Below are positions 25,369 to 34,877 of a DNA stretch of 64,000 nt, one piece after another. This DNA is from Bog-756 sp963813525. GTDB taxonomy: Bacteria > Actinomycetota > Acidimicrobiia > Acidimicrobiales > RAAP-2. Location of the stretch: assembly GCA_963813525.1 (NCBI GenBank), contig CAWEZI010000005.1, positions 372,001 through 436,000 of the forward strand, read 5' to 3'. A program made the translations under genes and the position numbers. Positions within the stretch are counted from its first letter, which is position 1. Each line of letters starts with the position of its first letter. A model generated the notes under the pieces. That model saw only the letters and a list, made by a program, of their open reading frames with translations, was not told the DNA's origin and searched no databases.

Positions 25369-28059
25369 ATGCCTTCGCACCCCATGTCAATTCCCAGACG
25401 TGAATCCCGACGCAGGCCCCGTTACCCAGCCAGGCGGCCCCTGGTCGCCACCGCCGCAGTGGCCGCAGTGGCGACCCTGTTGATGCTCTCGTCGGGCGTG
25501 AGCGCCGCTGCCGGTTCGACAGGGTCCGCCGCTTCCACCGGGCCCGCCGTCGGGGCCGGCTCCGGGTCGGCCGGCTCATCGCCAGGCCCATCGGCGGGCG
25601 CGTCGTCTAAGCCGGCCACCGATCCCGACGCCCTGGTCAATCCCTTCATCGGCACCACTGACGGCGGCGATACCTTCCCCGGGGCCGATGTCCCCTTCGG
25701 TATGGTCCAATGGAGCCCCGACACCGTCGACCGGCCTGACGGGGGGGGATACGAATACCGCAGCAAGTCGATCATCGGTTACAGCCTCACCCATCTGTCG
25801 GGCCCGGGCTGTGGCGCCGAAGGTGATGTCCCGATCCTTCCCACGGTGGGTGCCATCCCGAAGAATCCGACAGCCGCCACCGAGCCGCTGGTCCACAGCG
25901 ACGAGTCAGCCTCACCGGGCTACTACCTGCTGGATGCCGGAGGTATCGACACCCAGCTGACCACCACGACCCGCTCGGGAATGGCCGAGTTCACCTTTCC
26001 GTCGGACACATCGGTCGGCAACCTTCTCTTCAAGCTGGGAGACAGCCAGAACGGGTCGACATCCTCACACTTCTCCGTGGTGAGCGACGACGAGGTCCAA
26101 GGGCAGGTAACCAGTGGCTATTTCTGCGGCGCCTCCAACACCTACACCCTCAACTTCGACATGATTTTCGACCATCCCTTCGTCACGTCGGGTTCATGGA
26201 CGACCAAATCGGCCGGCGACTACGTGAGCTTCGACACCGTCTCGTACCCGGCCATCGAGGCCAAGGTCGGCATCTCCTATGTCAGTGTGGCCAATGCTGT
26301 GCTGAACCGCACCACCGAAGACCGCGGCTGGAATTTCACCGCCGTTCGCCGTGCCGCAGCCAAGTCGTGGACGTCGATGCTCGACAAGATCGCGGTGGGA
26401 GGGGGCACCACTACCCAACAGACCGTCTTCTACACAGCCCTGTACCACTCGCTTCTCGATCCCAGTGTCTTCAGCGATACCAATGGCCAGTACCTGGGGG
26501 CTGACGGCACGGTCCACACGGTCACTGCACCCCAGACGGCTCAGTACGCCAACTACTCGGGGTGGGACATCTACCGGAGCGAGATACAACTCGAGGCCAT
26601 GCTGGCGCCGCAACAGACCAGCGACATCGTCACTTCCATGCTCAACGATTACGCCCAGAGCGGACAGCTTCCCAAGTGGGACGAGGACAACGGGGAGACG
26701 TACATCATGGTGGGCGATCCCGCCGACAGCATCATCGCCGATGCCTACGCCTTCGGAGCCACCGATTTTGACGCTCCCCAGGCGCTGTCCGACATGGAGA
26801 CCGAGGCGGAGGTTCCGAGCGACATCCGCCCGGGGCTCAGCTATGACCAGGCCGACGGCTATCTGCCCATCGACGGGACCTACGGATGCTGCAACTTCTA
26901 CGGTCCGGTCTCGTCCCAGCAGGAGTACGACACAGCCGACAACTCCATCGCCGAACTGGCCGCCGACCTGGGCGACACCCAGACGGCCCGGACTTTCGCG
27001 GTTCGCGCCCAGAACTGGCAGAACGTGTTCAACCCGGGAACCGGGTTCCTGCAGCCGAAGGAGGCGGCGGGGATGTTCCAGCCCGGGTTCGCCCCCACAT
27101 CCCAGAACGGCTTCGTCGAGGCCGACTCGTATGTCTACACGGCCATGATCCCCTTCGACCTGAGCGGTGTCATCGCCGCTTCCGGCGGGGATGGGCCGTG
27201 GGTGCAATTCCTCAACGGCCTCACCTCCAGCGTCACCGCCCAGGGCCCTACCCAGATCCAGATGGGTGACGAGCCGTCCTTCGACATCCCCTGGGAGTAC
27301 GACTACGCCGGCGACCCGGCCCGAACCGAAGAGGTGGTCCGTGAGATCCAGGACCAGCTCTTCACCGATACGCCCGGTGGCCTGGCCGGTAACGACGACC
27401 TGGGTGCCATGAGCTCGTGGTACGTGTGGTCGGCCCTGGGCGCCTACCCCGAGACGCCCGGCTCCGCCGATGTGGCCCTGGGCAGTCCTCTCTTCCCCAC
27501 TATGACCGTCGCCCTGGCCGACGGTAAGACCCTCACCGAATCTGCGCCGGCCGCGGCCACCACGTCGCCCTACGTCGCTGCCCTCACCCTCGACGGAGCG
27601 CCGTTGCCGGCCTCCACCCTGCCCGCCGGTGTGTTTGCCGCCGGTGGCCAACTCTCCTGGACCCTCGGGGCCACGCCCACCGACTGGGCCGCCGCCCCCG
27701 GCGACGGGCCACCCTCCAGCGTCGCGGGTCTGCTGCCGGCCCTCGGATACCTGCCGGCCGGCGACGACGGCGAAGTGGTGGTGAGCCCGGGCGGAACGGC
27801 ACAACTGGCCGTGGGGACCCAGAGCATGTCGGGCACCGGCCAACAGGTCCGGTGGGGCGCCTCGGCGGCGGCCGGTACCGGGATCACCATGACCCCGGCC
27901 ACCGGCGTCCTGGCCGTGTCCAGTGAGGCCAAGGCCACTCAGTCGATGGATGTGCACGTGCCGGCCGGACTGGCCGACGGTCAGTACTCGGTGACGGTGA
28001 CCCTCAAGGCGGCCGGCATCTCGCTGCCCGCCGTGGTGGCTGTCATCGACGTGGCCTGA
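25369..28059 (+). CDS. secreted GH92 alpha-mannosidase
   Basis: This 896-residue enzyme has a Tat/Sec-like signal (basic RRESRRR, hydrophobic stretch about residues 25-45), an Ala/Gly/Ser linker, and then the GH92 domain from NPFIGTTDGGDTFPGA. Family signatures include VPFGMVQWSPDT, GYSLTHLSGPGC, GWDIYRSE, KWDEDNGETY, IPWEYDYAG and NDDLGAMSSWYVWSALG, which hold catalytic acids and calcium ligands. A C-terminal beta-sandwich of about 100 residues follows. GH92 enzymes are calcium-dependent exo-alpha-mannosidases. The start is unsure: ATG 25369 has GGGGA close by and ATG 25384 has none. It may harvest mannose from glycoproteins, yeast mannan or other actinobacterial glycans. Confidence 0.88.
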   Translation: MPSHPMSIPRRESRRRPRYPARRPLVATAAVAAVATLLMLSSGVSAAAGSTGSAASTGPAVGAGSGSAGSSPGPSAGASSKPATDPDALVNPFIGTTDGGDTFPGADVPFGMVQWSPDTVDRPDGGGYEYRSKSIIGYSLTHLSGPGCGAEGDVPILPTVGAIPKNPTAATEPLVHSDESASPGYYLLDAGGIDTQLTTTTRSGMAEFTFPSDTSVGNLLFKLGDSQNGSTSSHFSVVSDDEVQGQVTSGYFCGASNTYTLNFDMIFDHPFVTSGSWTTKSAGDYVSFDTVSYPAIEAKVGISYVSVANAVLNRTTEDRGWNFTAVRRAAAKSWTSMLDKIAVGGGTTTQQTVFYTALYHSLLDPSVFSDTNGQYLGADGTVHTVTAPQTAQYANYSGWDIYRSEIQLEAMLAPQQTSDIVTSMLNDYAQSGQLPKWDEDNGETYIMVGDPADSIIADAYAFGATDFDAPQALSDMETEAEVPSDIRPGLSYDQADGYLPIDGTYGCCNFYGPVSSQQEYDTADNSIAELAADLGDTQTARTFAVRAQNWQNVFNPGTGFLQPKEAAGMFQPGFAPTSQNGFVEADSYVYTAMIPFDLSGVIAASGGDGPWVQFLNGLTSSVTAQGPTQIQMGDEPSFDIPWEYDYAGDPARTEEVVREIQDQLFTDTPGGLAGNDDLGAMSSWYVWSALGAYPETPGSADVALGSPLFPTMTVALADGKTLTESAPAAATTSPYVAALTLDGAPLPASTLPAGVFAAGGQLSWTLGATPTDWAAAPGDGPPSSVAGLLPALGYLPAGDDGEVVVSPGGTAQLAVGTQSMSGTGQQVRWGASAAAGTGITMTPATGVLAVSSEAKATQSMDVHVPAGLADGQYSVTVTLKAAGISLPAVVAVIDVA

Positions 28060-28068
28060 ACCCCACCC

Positions 28069-29484
28069 TCATCCGTTGACGACGGTGAGGGCGAAGGCCT
28101 GGGTGGCGGTCTGGGTCGAGGACCGGGTCTTGAAGGTGGCGGTGATGGTGATGCTGTACACGCCGGGGGCCTTGCTGCCGGCGGTGCCGTAGATGAGGGC
28201 GGTGCGGAACTGGTTGACGAAGTAGATGCCTTTGGGCAGTGTTCCGCTCATCGAGAGCTTGGGCGCCGGAGTTCCCGATGTCGTCACGGTGAACGAAAAG
28301 GGCGAGCCCACCGTGGCCGTGGCCCTGTCGGCGCTGGTGATGGCCGCAGGCAGCACCGGTTCGACCGATCCGATGTCGCACCCCACCGCCTGGGGGCGGG
28401 CCACTCCCCGCTGGTCAGTACCGGGGCACAGGATGGCGTCGTCCACGAACGTGTCGAGCGGTATCCGGTCGAGGGCCGGGCTGGTCGGACCGGGTGCCTG
28501 TGTCTCCGTGGCCCCTCCGTTGTCAGCCAGTGGGCCGAGGTCCGGGTCGGTTTCAGGCAGGCTGTTCTGGCCGGTGGTGAACCCGCAGGTGCCGTCATCG
28601 GACAGGTTGTAACCGGCGTCGGTCACCGTACCCGAGCAGTCCCCGGACCGACTTCCGGCCACGATGGTGCCGGCCACGGTGGTCGTGGCCCCTCCTCCGC
28701 TGAAGATCGCACCGCCCCCGGCCGGGGCGGTATTGGCGGCAACGGTGCTGCTGGACAGCAGGAGCGAACTTCCGTTGAAGATGCCACCGCCGCCACCGCC
28801 GCCCGCCTGCACGGCGTTGCCCGACACGGTGTCGACCGCCATCGTCAGTGTTCCTTCGTTGAGGACGCCGGCGCCCGCCTGGGTGGCGCTGTTGGTCGAC
28901 ACCGTGCTGTCGTCGACGGCGGCGGTGCCGAAGTTGAGAAGAGCTCCTCCGAATCCCGCACTGTTGCCGGTAAGGGTGCTGTCGTCAACGGTGAGCGTTC
29001 CGCCGTTGTCGATGCCTCCGCCCGAGCTGGCGTTGTTGCCGGAAAGGGTGCTGTCGTCAAGGGTGAGCGTGCCGCCGTTGTCGATACCGCCGCCATCAGC
29101 GGCGCTGCCGTCTTCGACCGTCATCCCCGACAGGACCAGGGTGCCGCTCACACCTACATCGATGACAGCCGAGGAATCACCACCGCTCAACACCAAGGAG
29201 GCCGCCCCTGGTCCGGAGATGTCCAGGTCGCCGTCGATGGATAGCGGCGCCGCCAGTGCGATGGGCGAACTGGCCGGGCACGAAGCGGTCACTTTGATCT
29301 TCTGCCCCGATCGGGCCCGGGCCACCTCGAAAGGGAGCGATCCGCGCACCGAGGCCGAGCCCGCGCAGGTGGTCACCGGTTGGGCCGCTCCGGCCACAGG
29401 TGTGGCCAGGACGGTCACCGGCACGGCGACCACGCCGGTCATCATCACCCCCGATACCGCCCACCGGGCGGCTCTCCCCCGCAT
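28069..29484 (-). CDS. secreted right-handed beta-helix protein with Ig-like C-terminus
   Basis: After a signal peptide (hydrophobic residues about 8-32) comes a parallel beta-helix. Repeated units contain DNGGTLTLDDSTLSGN or close variants five or more times, like polymorphic outer-membrane-type and choice-of-anchor surface proteins. The sequence continues with a CSGTV...GYNLSDDGTC segment and ends with a putative-Ig domain (SGTLPKGIYF). It probably acts at the cell surface in adhesion or polysaccharide binding; no lyase residues are recognisable. ATG 29484 starts the signal peptide. It converges with the GH92 gene, 9 bases away. Confidence 0.82.
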   Translation of the reverse strand: MRGRAARWAVSGVMMTGVVAVPVTVLATPVAGAAQPVTTCAGSASVRGSLPFEVARARSGQKIKVTASCPASSPIALAAPLSIDGDLDISGPGAASLVLSGGDSSAVIDVGVSGTLVLSGMTVEDGSAADGGGIDNGGTLTLDDSTLSGNNASSGGGIDNGGTLTVDDSTLTGNSAGFGGALLNFGTAAVDDSTVSTNSATQAGAGVLNEGTLTMAVDTVSGNAVQAGGGGGGGIFNGSSLLLSSSTVAANTAPAGGGAIFSGGGATTTVAGTIVAGSRSGDCSGTVTDAGYNLSDDGTCGFTTGQNSLPETDPDLGPLADNGGATETQAPGPTSPALDRIPLDTFVDDAILCPGTDQRGVARPQAVGCDIGSVEPVLPAAITSADRATATVGSPFSFTVTTSGTPAPKLSMSGTLPKGIYFVNQFRTALIYGTAGSKAPGVYSITITATFKTRSSTQTATQAFALTVVNG

Positions 29485-29563
29485 CACACGCCCATGATGG
29501 CATGCCCTCTCGTAGCCGGCTCGGCTCAGACGCCTGCGTGTGGGCAGCCGGCCGGAGCGGTCG

Positions 29564-30574
29564 TCACCACCCGGTGTCGTTGACCAGTACGGCGGCCCCG
29601 TTGACCCTGTCGTGAGCCAGGTCCCGCAAGGCCTGGTCGGCGTGGGCCATGGCATAGGGGACGGCAGACACCTGAACGGGAACCCGCGCCGCCTTGGCCA
29701 GAAAGGTGGAGCCATCGGTCCGGGTGTTGGCCGTCACACTGCACAGCGTCCTCTCATCGAAGAGGGAGCGCTGGTAGTCGAGGGCGGGGATGTCACTCAG
29801 GTAGATGCCGGCGATGGCCAGGGTGCCACCCCGGTCGAGGGCCTGGAGCGCCACCGGCACCAGCGATCCGACCGGGGCGAAGAGTATGGCGGCGTCGAGT
29901 GGTTCGGGGGGGACGGCGTCGTCGCCACCGGCGCTGGTTGCACCCAGCTCGAGGGCCAGAGCCTGAGCCTCGGGCGAACGGGTGAGCACGTGGACCCGAG
30001 CCCCTTCGGCCAGGGCGATCTGGGCGGTCAGGTGGGCTGATCCACCGAATCCGTAGATTCCCAGTGCCCCGCCGGGCGGGAGGCGGGCCCGTTCCAGAGC
30101 CCGGTAGCCGATGATGCCCGCGCACAGAAGCGGAGCCGCTTCCTCGTCGCTGAAGGTGTCGGGAAGGCGGTAGACGTAGTCCTCATCGGCCACCACGTAT
30201 TCGGCGTACCCCCCATCGACGTCCCACCCGGTGAAAAGGGGATCGGTACAGAGGTTCTCACGCCCGGACAGACAGAACCGGCACCGGCCGCACGTATGGG
30301 CCAGCCACGGAACGCCGACTCTGTCGCCGAGGGCAAACCTGTCAGATCCCTCGCCCAGGTGGTCGACTTCACCGACCACCTCGTGGCCCGGTATCACACG
30401 GGCGTGTCGGGGGAGGAGGTCACCCTCAGCCAGATGGAGGTCGGTCCGGCACACGCCGCACACCCTTACGTGGATGCGGACCTGCCCGCGGACGGGAACG
30501 GGGATCTCCCGCTCCACCCGGAGGAGAGGAGATCCGTCAACCGGCCCCGGCTGGTCGACCGCCCAGGCCTTCAT
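29564..30574 (-). CDS. zinc-dependent alcohol dehydrogenase
   Basis: This 336-residue MDR enzyme has the catalytic zinc ligand Cys in CGVCRTD (about 39-45) and GHEVVGE with the His-Glu pair. The structural zinc loop has four Cys (CGRCRFCLSGRENLC). The cofactor motif GFGGSA replaces GxGxxG with a Ser where bulky residues are common, but the fold is intact. It resembles AdhP-type NAD-dependent alcohol dehydrogenases active on primary alcohols. It probably follows the gene at 30593-30982 in one transcript (18-base gap). Confidence 0.9.
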   Translation of the reverse strand: MKAWAVDQPGPVDGSPLLRVEREIPVPVRGQVRIHVRVCGVCRTDLHLAEGDLLPRHARVIPGHEVVGEVDHLGEGSDRFALGDRVGVPWLAHTCGRCRFCLSGRENLCTDPLFTGWDVDGGYAEYVVADEDYVYRLPDTFSDEEAAPLLCAGIIGYRALERARLPPGGALGIYGFGGSAHLTAQIALAEGARVHVLTRSPEAQALALELGATSAGGDDAVPPEPLDAAILFAPVGSLVPVALQALDRGGTLAIAGIYLSDIPALDYQRSLFDERTLCSVTANTRTDGSTFLAKAARVPVQVSAVPYAMAHADQALRDLAHDRVNGAAVLVNDTGW

Positions 30575-30592
30575 CCGACGTCGCCCGCCTTC

Positions 30593-30982
30593 TCAGGCCG
30601 AGGTGGCGTTCCCCTGGGGCTCGGTGGCATCGAGGGCGACCGCCAGAGTGTCAGCGGCGGCGACGGTATCTGCACCGGCCAGATCGTCTCGGCCTTCGCC
30701 GCTGGCCTTGGCCGCCGCACAGGCATCGCAGACGAAGGAACCTGCCATCGTTCTGGTCGGCCGACGCTCGCCGCAGGCGGCGCAGCGGTGGCCGATGAAG
30801 ATGAGCTTGTCGGGCGAAGGGAGGGGCATGGCCAGGCTCTCCAATCGGGCCCGGGTCCACTCGCTGAGCAGCCACGACGGTGCTCCGTCCACCGTGCCGT
30901 GCTCGACAAGGCCGTAGGCCTGCATGTCCCGGAGGAGGGCGTCGAAGCGCGAGTCCGACGGGCTGAGTTCGTCGAAGGTCAT
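30593..30982 (-). CDS. hypothetical protein with C-terminal zinc ribbon
   Basis: This 129-residue protein has a helical N-terminal half (DELSPSDSRFDALLRDMQAYG) and a CAAC...CDAC ribbon around residues 70-90 suited to one zinc, then an Ala-rich acidic tail. GGAGGAGGG lies just before ATG 30982. Family unknown. It lies upstream of the alcohol dehydrogenase in the same orientation and could be a small regulator or accessory of that operon. Confidence 0.65.
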   Translation of the reverse strand: MTFDELSPSDSRFDALLRDMQAYGLVEHGTVDGAPSWLLSEWTRARLESLAMPLPSPDKLIFIGHRCAACGERRPTRTMAGSFVCDACAAAKASGEGRDDLAGADTVAAADTLAVALDATEPQGNATSA

Positions 30983-31096
30983 GTCCCTCCTCCACACCGG
31001 GTCGTGGGTAGAGAAACCGGGCTGGTTCTACGGAGTTTCGTGGTCATCGGCATCTCGGTTGGGATCGGATCGGTTAGGGCAATACCAACATACATC

Positions 31097-31120
31097 CGAC
31101 CAAACCTTAAAGTTCGGTCG
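31097..31120. promoter_or_regulatory. 24-bp near-perfect palindrome in a divergent promoter region
   Basis: The two 12-base halves match at 10 of 12 positions (CGACCAAACCTT and the complement of AAAGTTCGGTCG). It lies in the 238-base gap between the divergent zinc-ribbon/dehydrogenase genes and the HAD operon. Its length and AT-rich centre are typical of TetR- or GntR-family operators; the cognate regulator is not next to it. Confidence 0.5.
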
Positions 31121-31220
31121 ACGCACGGAGCGGCTCGCCGTCGACAATGAGAGGATGGCGAGGTCGTCACCCGGGTGCGCCTCCGAGGGTGGATCGACAG
31201 CGAGCAAGGGAGTGTCCGCC

Positions 31221-31901
31221 ATGACCCAACCGACCAAGCCCGTGGCCGTCCTGTTCGATGTGGACGAGACTCTGGTGCACACCGGAGGTGCCGGGGCGAG
31301 GAGCTGGAAGGCGGCCTTCGACAAGCTCTACGGGGTTCCCGCCGACATCGGCGCCCACACCTCGGCCGGTGAGACCGATCCACAGGTGGCCCGCGAGACC
31401 TTCGTGGGGGTGCTCGGCCGCCAACCCAGCGACGACGAACTCGGCCGCCTCTACGCCCAGTACCTCCTCCATTTGGCCGACGACATCGTGGTGGCCGACC
31501 AGTACCGGGTCCTTCCCGGGGCCGAGCAGACCCTGGTGGCCCTGGGAGAGTCCGGCGTCATGCTCGGTCTGGTCTCGGGGGCCATGGAAGGGGCGGCCCG
31601 GACCAAGCTGGTGCCGGCCAACCTCAACCGCTTCTTCATCTTCGGCGCCTACGGCTCGGATTCGCCGGACCGGGGCGAGCTCACCCACATCGGCGTGCAA
31701 AAGGCGGCCACTCTCCACCGGAACCTCGAGCCGGCCCAGGTGTTCGTGGTGGGTGACACCCCGCGTGACATCGAGGCGGCGAAGGTGGCCGGTGCCGTCT
31801 CGGTCGGGGTGGCCACCGGTCACTACTCGGTGGAGGAGCTGACCGCCGCCGGGGGCGCCTTCGTGCTGAGCTCCCTCGAGCAGACCTTTCCCGGACTGTG
31901 A
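31221..31901 (+). CDS. HAD-superfamily phosphatase
   Basis: This 226-residue hydrolase has motif I LFDVDET (11-17) with the nucleophile and acid/base Asp residues, a helical cap (about 20-95), motif II LVSGAM, and motif IV VVGDTPRDIEAA, matching phosphoglycolate phosphatase-like members. AAGGGAG lies eight bases before ATG 31221. It is the first gene of a tight three-gene operon with a TIM-barrel isomerase and a Gfo/Idh oxidoreductase, so it may act on a phosphorylated sugar or polyol. Confidence 0.88.
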   Translation: MTQPTKPVAVLFDVDETLVHTGGAGARSWKAAFDKLYGVPADIGAHTSAGETDPQVARETFVGVLGRQPSDDELGRLYAQYLLHLADDIVVADQYRVLPGAEQTLVALGESGVMLGLVSGAMEGAARTKLVPANLNRFFIFGAYGSDSPDRGELTHIGVQKAATLHRNLEPAQVFVVGDTPRDIEAAKVAGAVSVGVATGHYSVEELTAAGGAFVLSSLEQTFPGL

Positions 31902-31914
31902 AGGCGGGCACCTG

Positions 31915-32766
31915 ATGGGCCCCGACGATCTCGTCCTGTGCTCGGGAACGCTGAGGCGACCCCTCCCTTTCGCTGAACGTCTGGACGCGGCAACGGCTGG
32001 CGGCTTCACTGCCGTGTCGCTGTGGGGTCGGGACGTGGCCGCGGCCGAGGCCGAAGGCCTCGGCTACGCCGACATGCGGGCCATGCTGGCCGACGACGGT
32101 CTGGCTGTCGCCGAAATGGACCCGGCCTGGTGGTGGCTTCCGGGGGCGTCCGACATCAGCATTCCCCCGGAGATCGACAGTGAGGATGTCTTCCGCTTCG
32201 GCGAGAGCGAGCTGTTCGCCATGGCCGGGGCGCTCGGGGCCCGCTCGATCAACGCCGTCGACGTCTTCGGCGGCGCCTGGGACACAGATGGCGCGGCCGA
32301 GGCTTTCGCCGGTCTCTGCATCCGAGCGGCCGAATACGGCCTTCTGGTCCACCTCGAGTGGTTGCCGTGGTCGAAGATCCCTGATCTGGCCACTGCCCTC
32401 GCCGTGGTCGACAGGGCCGGCCAGCCCAACGGTGGGCTCAACATCGACGCCTGGCACGTGGTCCGGTCGGGTACCGCTCTCGACGATCTGGGCCGCCTAC
32501 CCGGCCACCGCATCCTCGGGATCCAGCTGTGCGACGGACCGCTCGAGTCGGAAGACAACCTCATCGAGGCCACCCTCCACCGACGCCAGCTTCCAGGGGA
32601 GGGTCAGTTCGACATGGACGGCATCGTGGCCGCTCTGGTGGCCACCGGGACGACGGCCCCCTGGGGCATCGAGGTGTTCTCCGATGCACTCCACGAGCTT
32701 CCTGCTGGCGACGCGGCCCGGGCCGCCGGTCGGGCCCTCCGGGCCGTCCGGGTCGACCGCCGATGA
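31915..32766 (+). CDS. TIM-barrel sugar phosphate isomerase/epimerase-like protein
   Basis: This 283-residue AP-endonuclease-2-fold protein has metal-ligand candidates LEWLP (Glu), NIDAWH (Asp and His), and Glu in GIEVFSD near the end; these positions match the xylose isomerase-like family that binds one or two divalent metals. It sits 13 bases after the HAD gene, and its TGA overlaps the ATG of the Gfo/Idh gene (ATGA 32763-32766). This gene pair is typical of inositol or rare-sugar catabolism, though the substrate is unknown. Confidence 0.83.
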   Translation: MGPDDLVLCSGTLRRPLPFAERLDAATAGGFTAVSLWGRDVAAAEAEGLGYADMRAMLADDGLAVAEMDPAWWWLPGASDISIPPEIDSEDVFRFGESELFAMAGALGARSINAVDVFGGAWDTDGAAEAFAGLCIRAAEYGLLVHLEWLPWSKIPDLATALAVVDRAGQPNGGLNIDAWHVVRSGTALDDLGRLPGHRILGIQLCDGPLESEDNLIEATLHRRQLPGEGQFDMDGIVAALVATGTTAPWGIEVFSDALHELPAGDAARAAGRALRAVRVDRR

Positions 32767-33845
32767 TCGGCGCCGTCGTCATCGGCACCGGGTTCGGGTG
32801 CATCACCCACGTGCGGGCCCTGCGGGCGGCCGGCTTCGAGGTGGTCGCCCTGGTCGGCCGGGACGAGGACAAGACGGCCCGCCGTGCCGGCCTGCTCGGT
32901 GTTCCTGTGAGCCTGACCTCGGTGGACGAGGCCCTCGGGCTCGACGGGGTGGACGCTGTGACGGTGGCGACTCCGCCCCATACCCACGCACCCATCACAC
33001 TGGCCGCCATCGCCGCCGGCAAGCACGTGATCTGCGAGAAGCCCTTTGCCCGTCATGCGGCCGAGGGGCGCCGGGTGCTGCGGGCGGCCGAGGAGGCGGG
33101 CGTGGTGCACCTGCTCGGCTGCGAGTTCCGGTGGGACCCGGGCCAGGCCCTGCTGGCCCGGGCGGTGGACACCGGCCAGGTGGGAGAGCCGCGCCTGGCC
33201 ACGGTGATCATGCACGTCCCCCTGTTGGCCGACCGGTCGGCGGAGGTGCCGGCGTGGTGGGCGGACGCCGACCAAGGAGGTGGGTGGCTGGGAGCCCACG
33301 GCTCCCAGATCATCGATCAGGTCCGGGTGACCCTCGGCGAGTTCGAGTCGGTGAGTGCCTCACTGCCTCATGTGGCTGACAATGCCATGACCGCCGAGGA
33401 CGCCTTCGTCGTTCACTTCCGCATGCGGTCGGGCGCGGTTGGCACCCTTCAGAGCACAGCCGGCGACTGGGGCCCGCCGGTGGTCGTCACCCGGGTGACC
33501 GGATCTGCGGGCACCGCTTGGATCGAGGGCGTGGGATCCACGGTCAGAGTGGCCGACCGATCCGGGACCCGTACCTTGCCGGTTCCCGACGACCTGTCCT
33601 CCCCGTCCCCGCCGCCGCTCCCCGCCGGTCTGGTCACGACCGCCTACGAGCGGATGATCGCCCACGGTATGGACTTCGGCCCGTACACCCGGTTGGCCGA
33701 GGTACTCCGCAGCCGGATGGAGGGCTGCCCCGACCCGGCCGGACCGCAGCCGGCCACCTTCGTCGACGGGGTCAGGAACATGGCTGTGGTCGATGCCGTG
33801 CGCCGATCTGCGGTCGAGCGGTCGTGGGTGGCGGTGGACGACTGA
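32763..33845 (+). CDS. Gfo/Idh/MocA-family oxidoreductase
   Basis: This 360-residue dehydrogenase has the Rossmann motif GTGFGCITHV, the catalytic-domain EKP motif in VICEKPF, and GGWLGAHGSQIID, where the active-site His is expected. It is translationally coupled to the TIM-barrel isomerase (ATGA). Together with the HAD enzyme the operon could oxidise and isomerise a cyclic polyol or sugar. The C-terminal third ends in a Pro-rich loop before the last helices. Confidence 0.87.
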   Translation: MIGAVVIGTGFGCITHVRALRAAGFEVVALVGRDEDKTARRAGLLGVPVSLTSVDEALGLDGVDAVTVATPPHTHAPITLAAIAAGKHVICEKPFARHAAEGRRVLRAAEEAGVVHLLGCEFRWDPGQALLARAVDTGQVGEPRLATVIMHVPLLADRSAEVPAWWADADQGGGWLGAHGSQIIDQVRVTLGEFESVSASLPHVADNAMTAEDAFVVHFRMRSGAVGTLQSTAGDWGPPVVVTRVTGSAGTAWIEGVGSTVRVADRSGTRTLPVPDDLSSPSPPPLPAGLVTTAYERMIAHGMDFGPYTRLAEVLRSRMEGCPDPAGPQPATFVDGVRNMAVVDAVRRSAVERSWVAVDD

Positions 33846-33898
33846 CTGGCCTGAGCCACGCCACCCGCCGGACTGGCCGGAGCCACGCCACCCCGCCG
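33844..33898. repeat. 27/28-bp tandem duplication between convergent genes
   Basis: Two abutting units (33844-33870 and 33871-33898) with GACTGGCCNGAGCCACGCC differ by one substitution and one inserted C. The first overlaps the stop codon of the Gfo/Idh gene. CCGCC and GGCGG near the right end could pair as a weak bidirectional terminator. Confidence 0.7.
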
Positions 33899-33909
33899 GG
33901 CGGTGTCGG

Positions 33910-34857
33910 TCAGGAGGTGGGCGGGGCGGTCGAGGTCTCCCGCCGGTGTGGTTCGGAGTGATCCCAGTCGGCCAGCAGCGTGCGCAGGGCGGTGAGCAGG
34001 ATGAGCGGCTGATCGAGCATGGCGTGGTGCCCGGCCTCGGGGATGACGATGACCGGCGTGACCCGGCCCAGTTCCTCGTACATCGAACGACCGATGTCGG
34101 CGGTGACCAGTCCGTGTTCCGAGCGCAACAGGGCGAACCGGCAGCGCACCCGGGACAGATAGGGGAGGGCCACCCCGCGGATGCCTCCGCCGAATTGGGC
34201 GAACACCTTGCGGTCGAACTTCCACTGCCATCCGTCGCCGACGGTCTTGACCGAGCGCCGGGCCACATGGTCGATGACGTAGTCGAGATAGTGGTCCTGG
34301 GCCGGGACGGTACGGAAATGACGCACGGCCTCGTCCACTGTCGGGTAGACCCGGGGCCGGCCGAAAGCCTGGCGGAGCCGGTAGGCGTCGATCTCGGGGT
34401 CGGGCTCGGTGACCGGCGAGTCGCACACGATGGCCCCGCTCAAACCATCGGCGTGGCGTGCCGCCGTAGCAATGGTGACGAAGCCTCCCATGCTGTGACC
34501 GATGATGACCGGGGGACCGTCGATGCGCCCGATGGCGGCCACAGCCATCACCTCGTCGGTCCACTGCTCGAGCGAGTACTCGTCCCGGTGACCGCTGTCC
34601 CCGTGGCCCGACAGGTCGAGGCAGATCACTCGGAAGTCGGCGCTGAAGGTGGCGGCCACATGGGTCCACCAGTGGGCGTGGGCGCCGCCACCGTGGACGA
34701 ATACCAGCCCCCGTCTACCCGGTTGCCCACAGGCCAGGCCGTGGATGGTGCACCCGTCGACCTCGACCTCGATGTCCTCTTGAGGCACGCCCAGGGCCCG
34801 CACGAACCACGCCGGCGAGTCGGCCAGGGGCCCTGCCGGTGGGGGCGAACCCGTCAC
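33910..34857 (-). CDS. alpha/beta hydrolase
   Basis: This 315-residue hydrolase has the oxyanion loop HGGGAHAHWW, the nucleophile elbow GHSMGG, the acid in the SPVTEPD-containing cap or at the following strand, and the final catalytic His in PEAGHHAML. GTG 34857 is chosen because it follows the Lhr stop by 20 bases; further upstream the frame overlaps lhr. It is the last gene of the minus-strand group phosphotriesterase-ligase-crotonase-Lhr-hydrolase. It could be an esterase, lactonase or C-C hydrolase. Confidence 0.86.
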   Translation of the reverse strand: MTGSPPPAGPLADSPAWFVRALGVPQEDIEVEVDGCTIHGLACGQPGRRGLVFVHGGGAHAHWWTHVAATFSADFRVICLDLSGHGDSGHRDEYSLEQWTDEVMAVAAIGRIDGPPVIIGHSMGGFVTIATAARHADGLSGAIVCDSPVTEPDPEIDAYRLRQAFGRPRVYPTVDEAVRHFRTVPAQDHYLDYVIDHVARRSVKTVGDGWQWKFDRKVFAQFGGGIRGVALPYLSRVRCRFALLRSEHGLVTADIGRSMYEELGRVTPVIVIPEAGHHAMLDQPLILLTALRTLLADWDHSEPHRRETSTAPPTS

Positions 34858-34877
34858 GCCCGCATGCGCCGGTGGGC

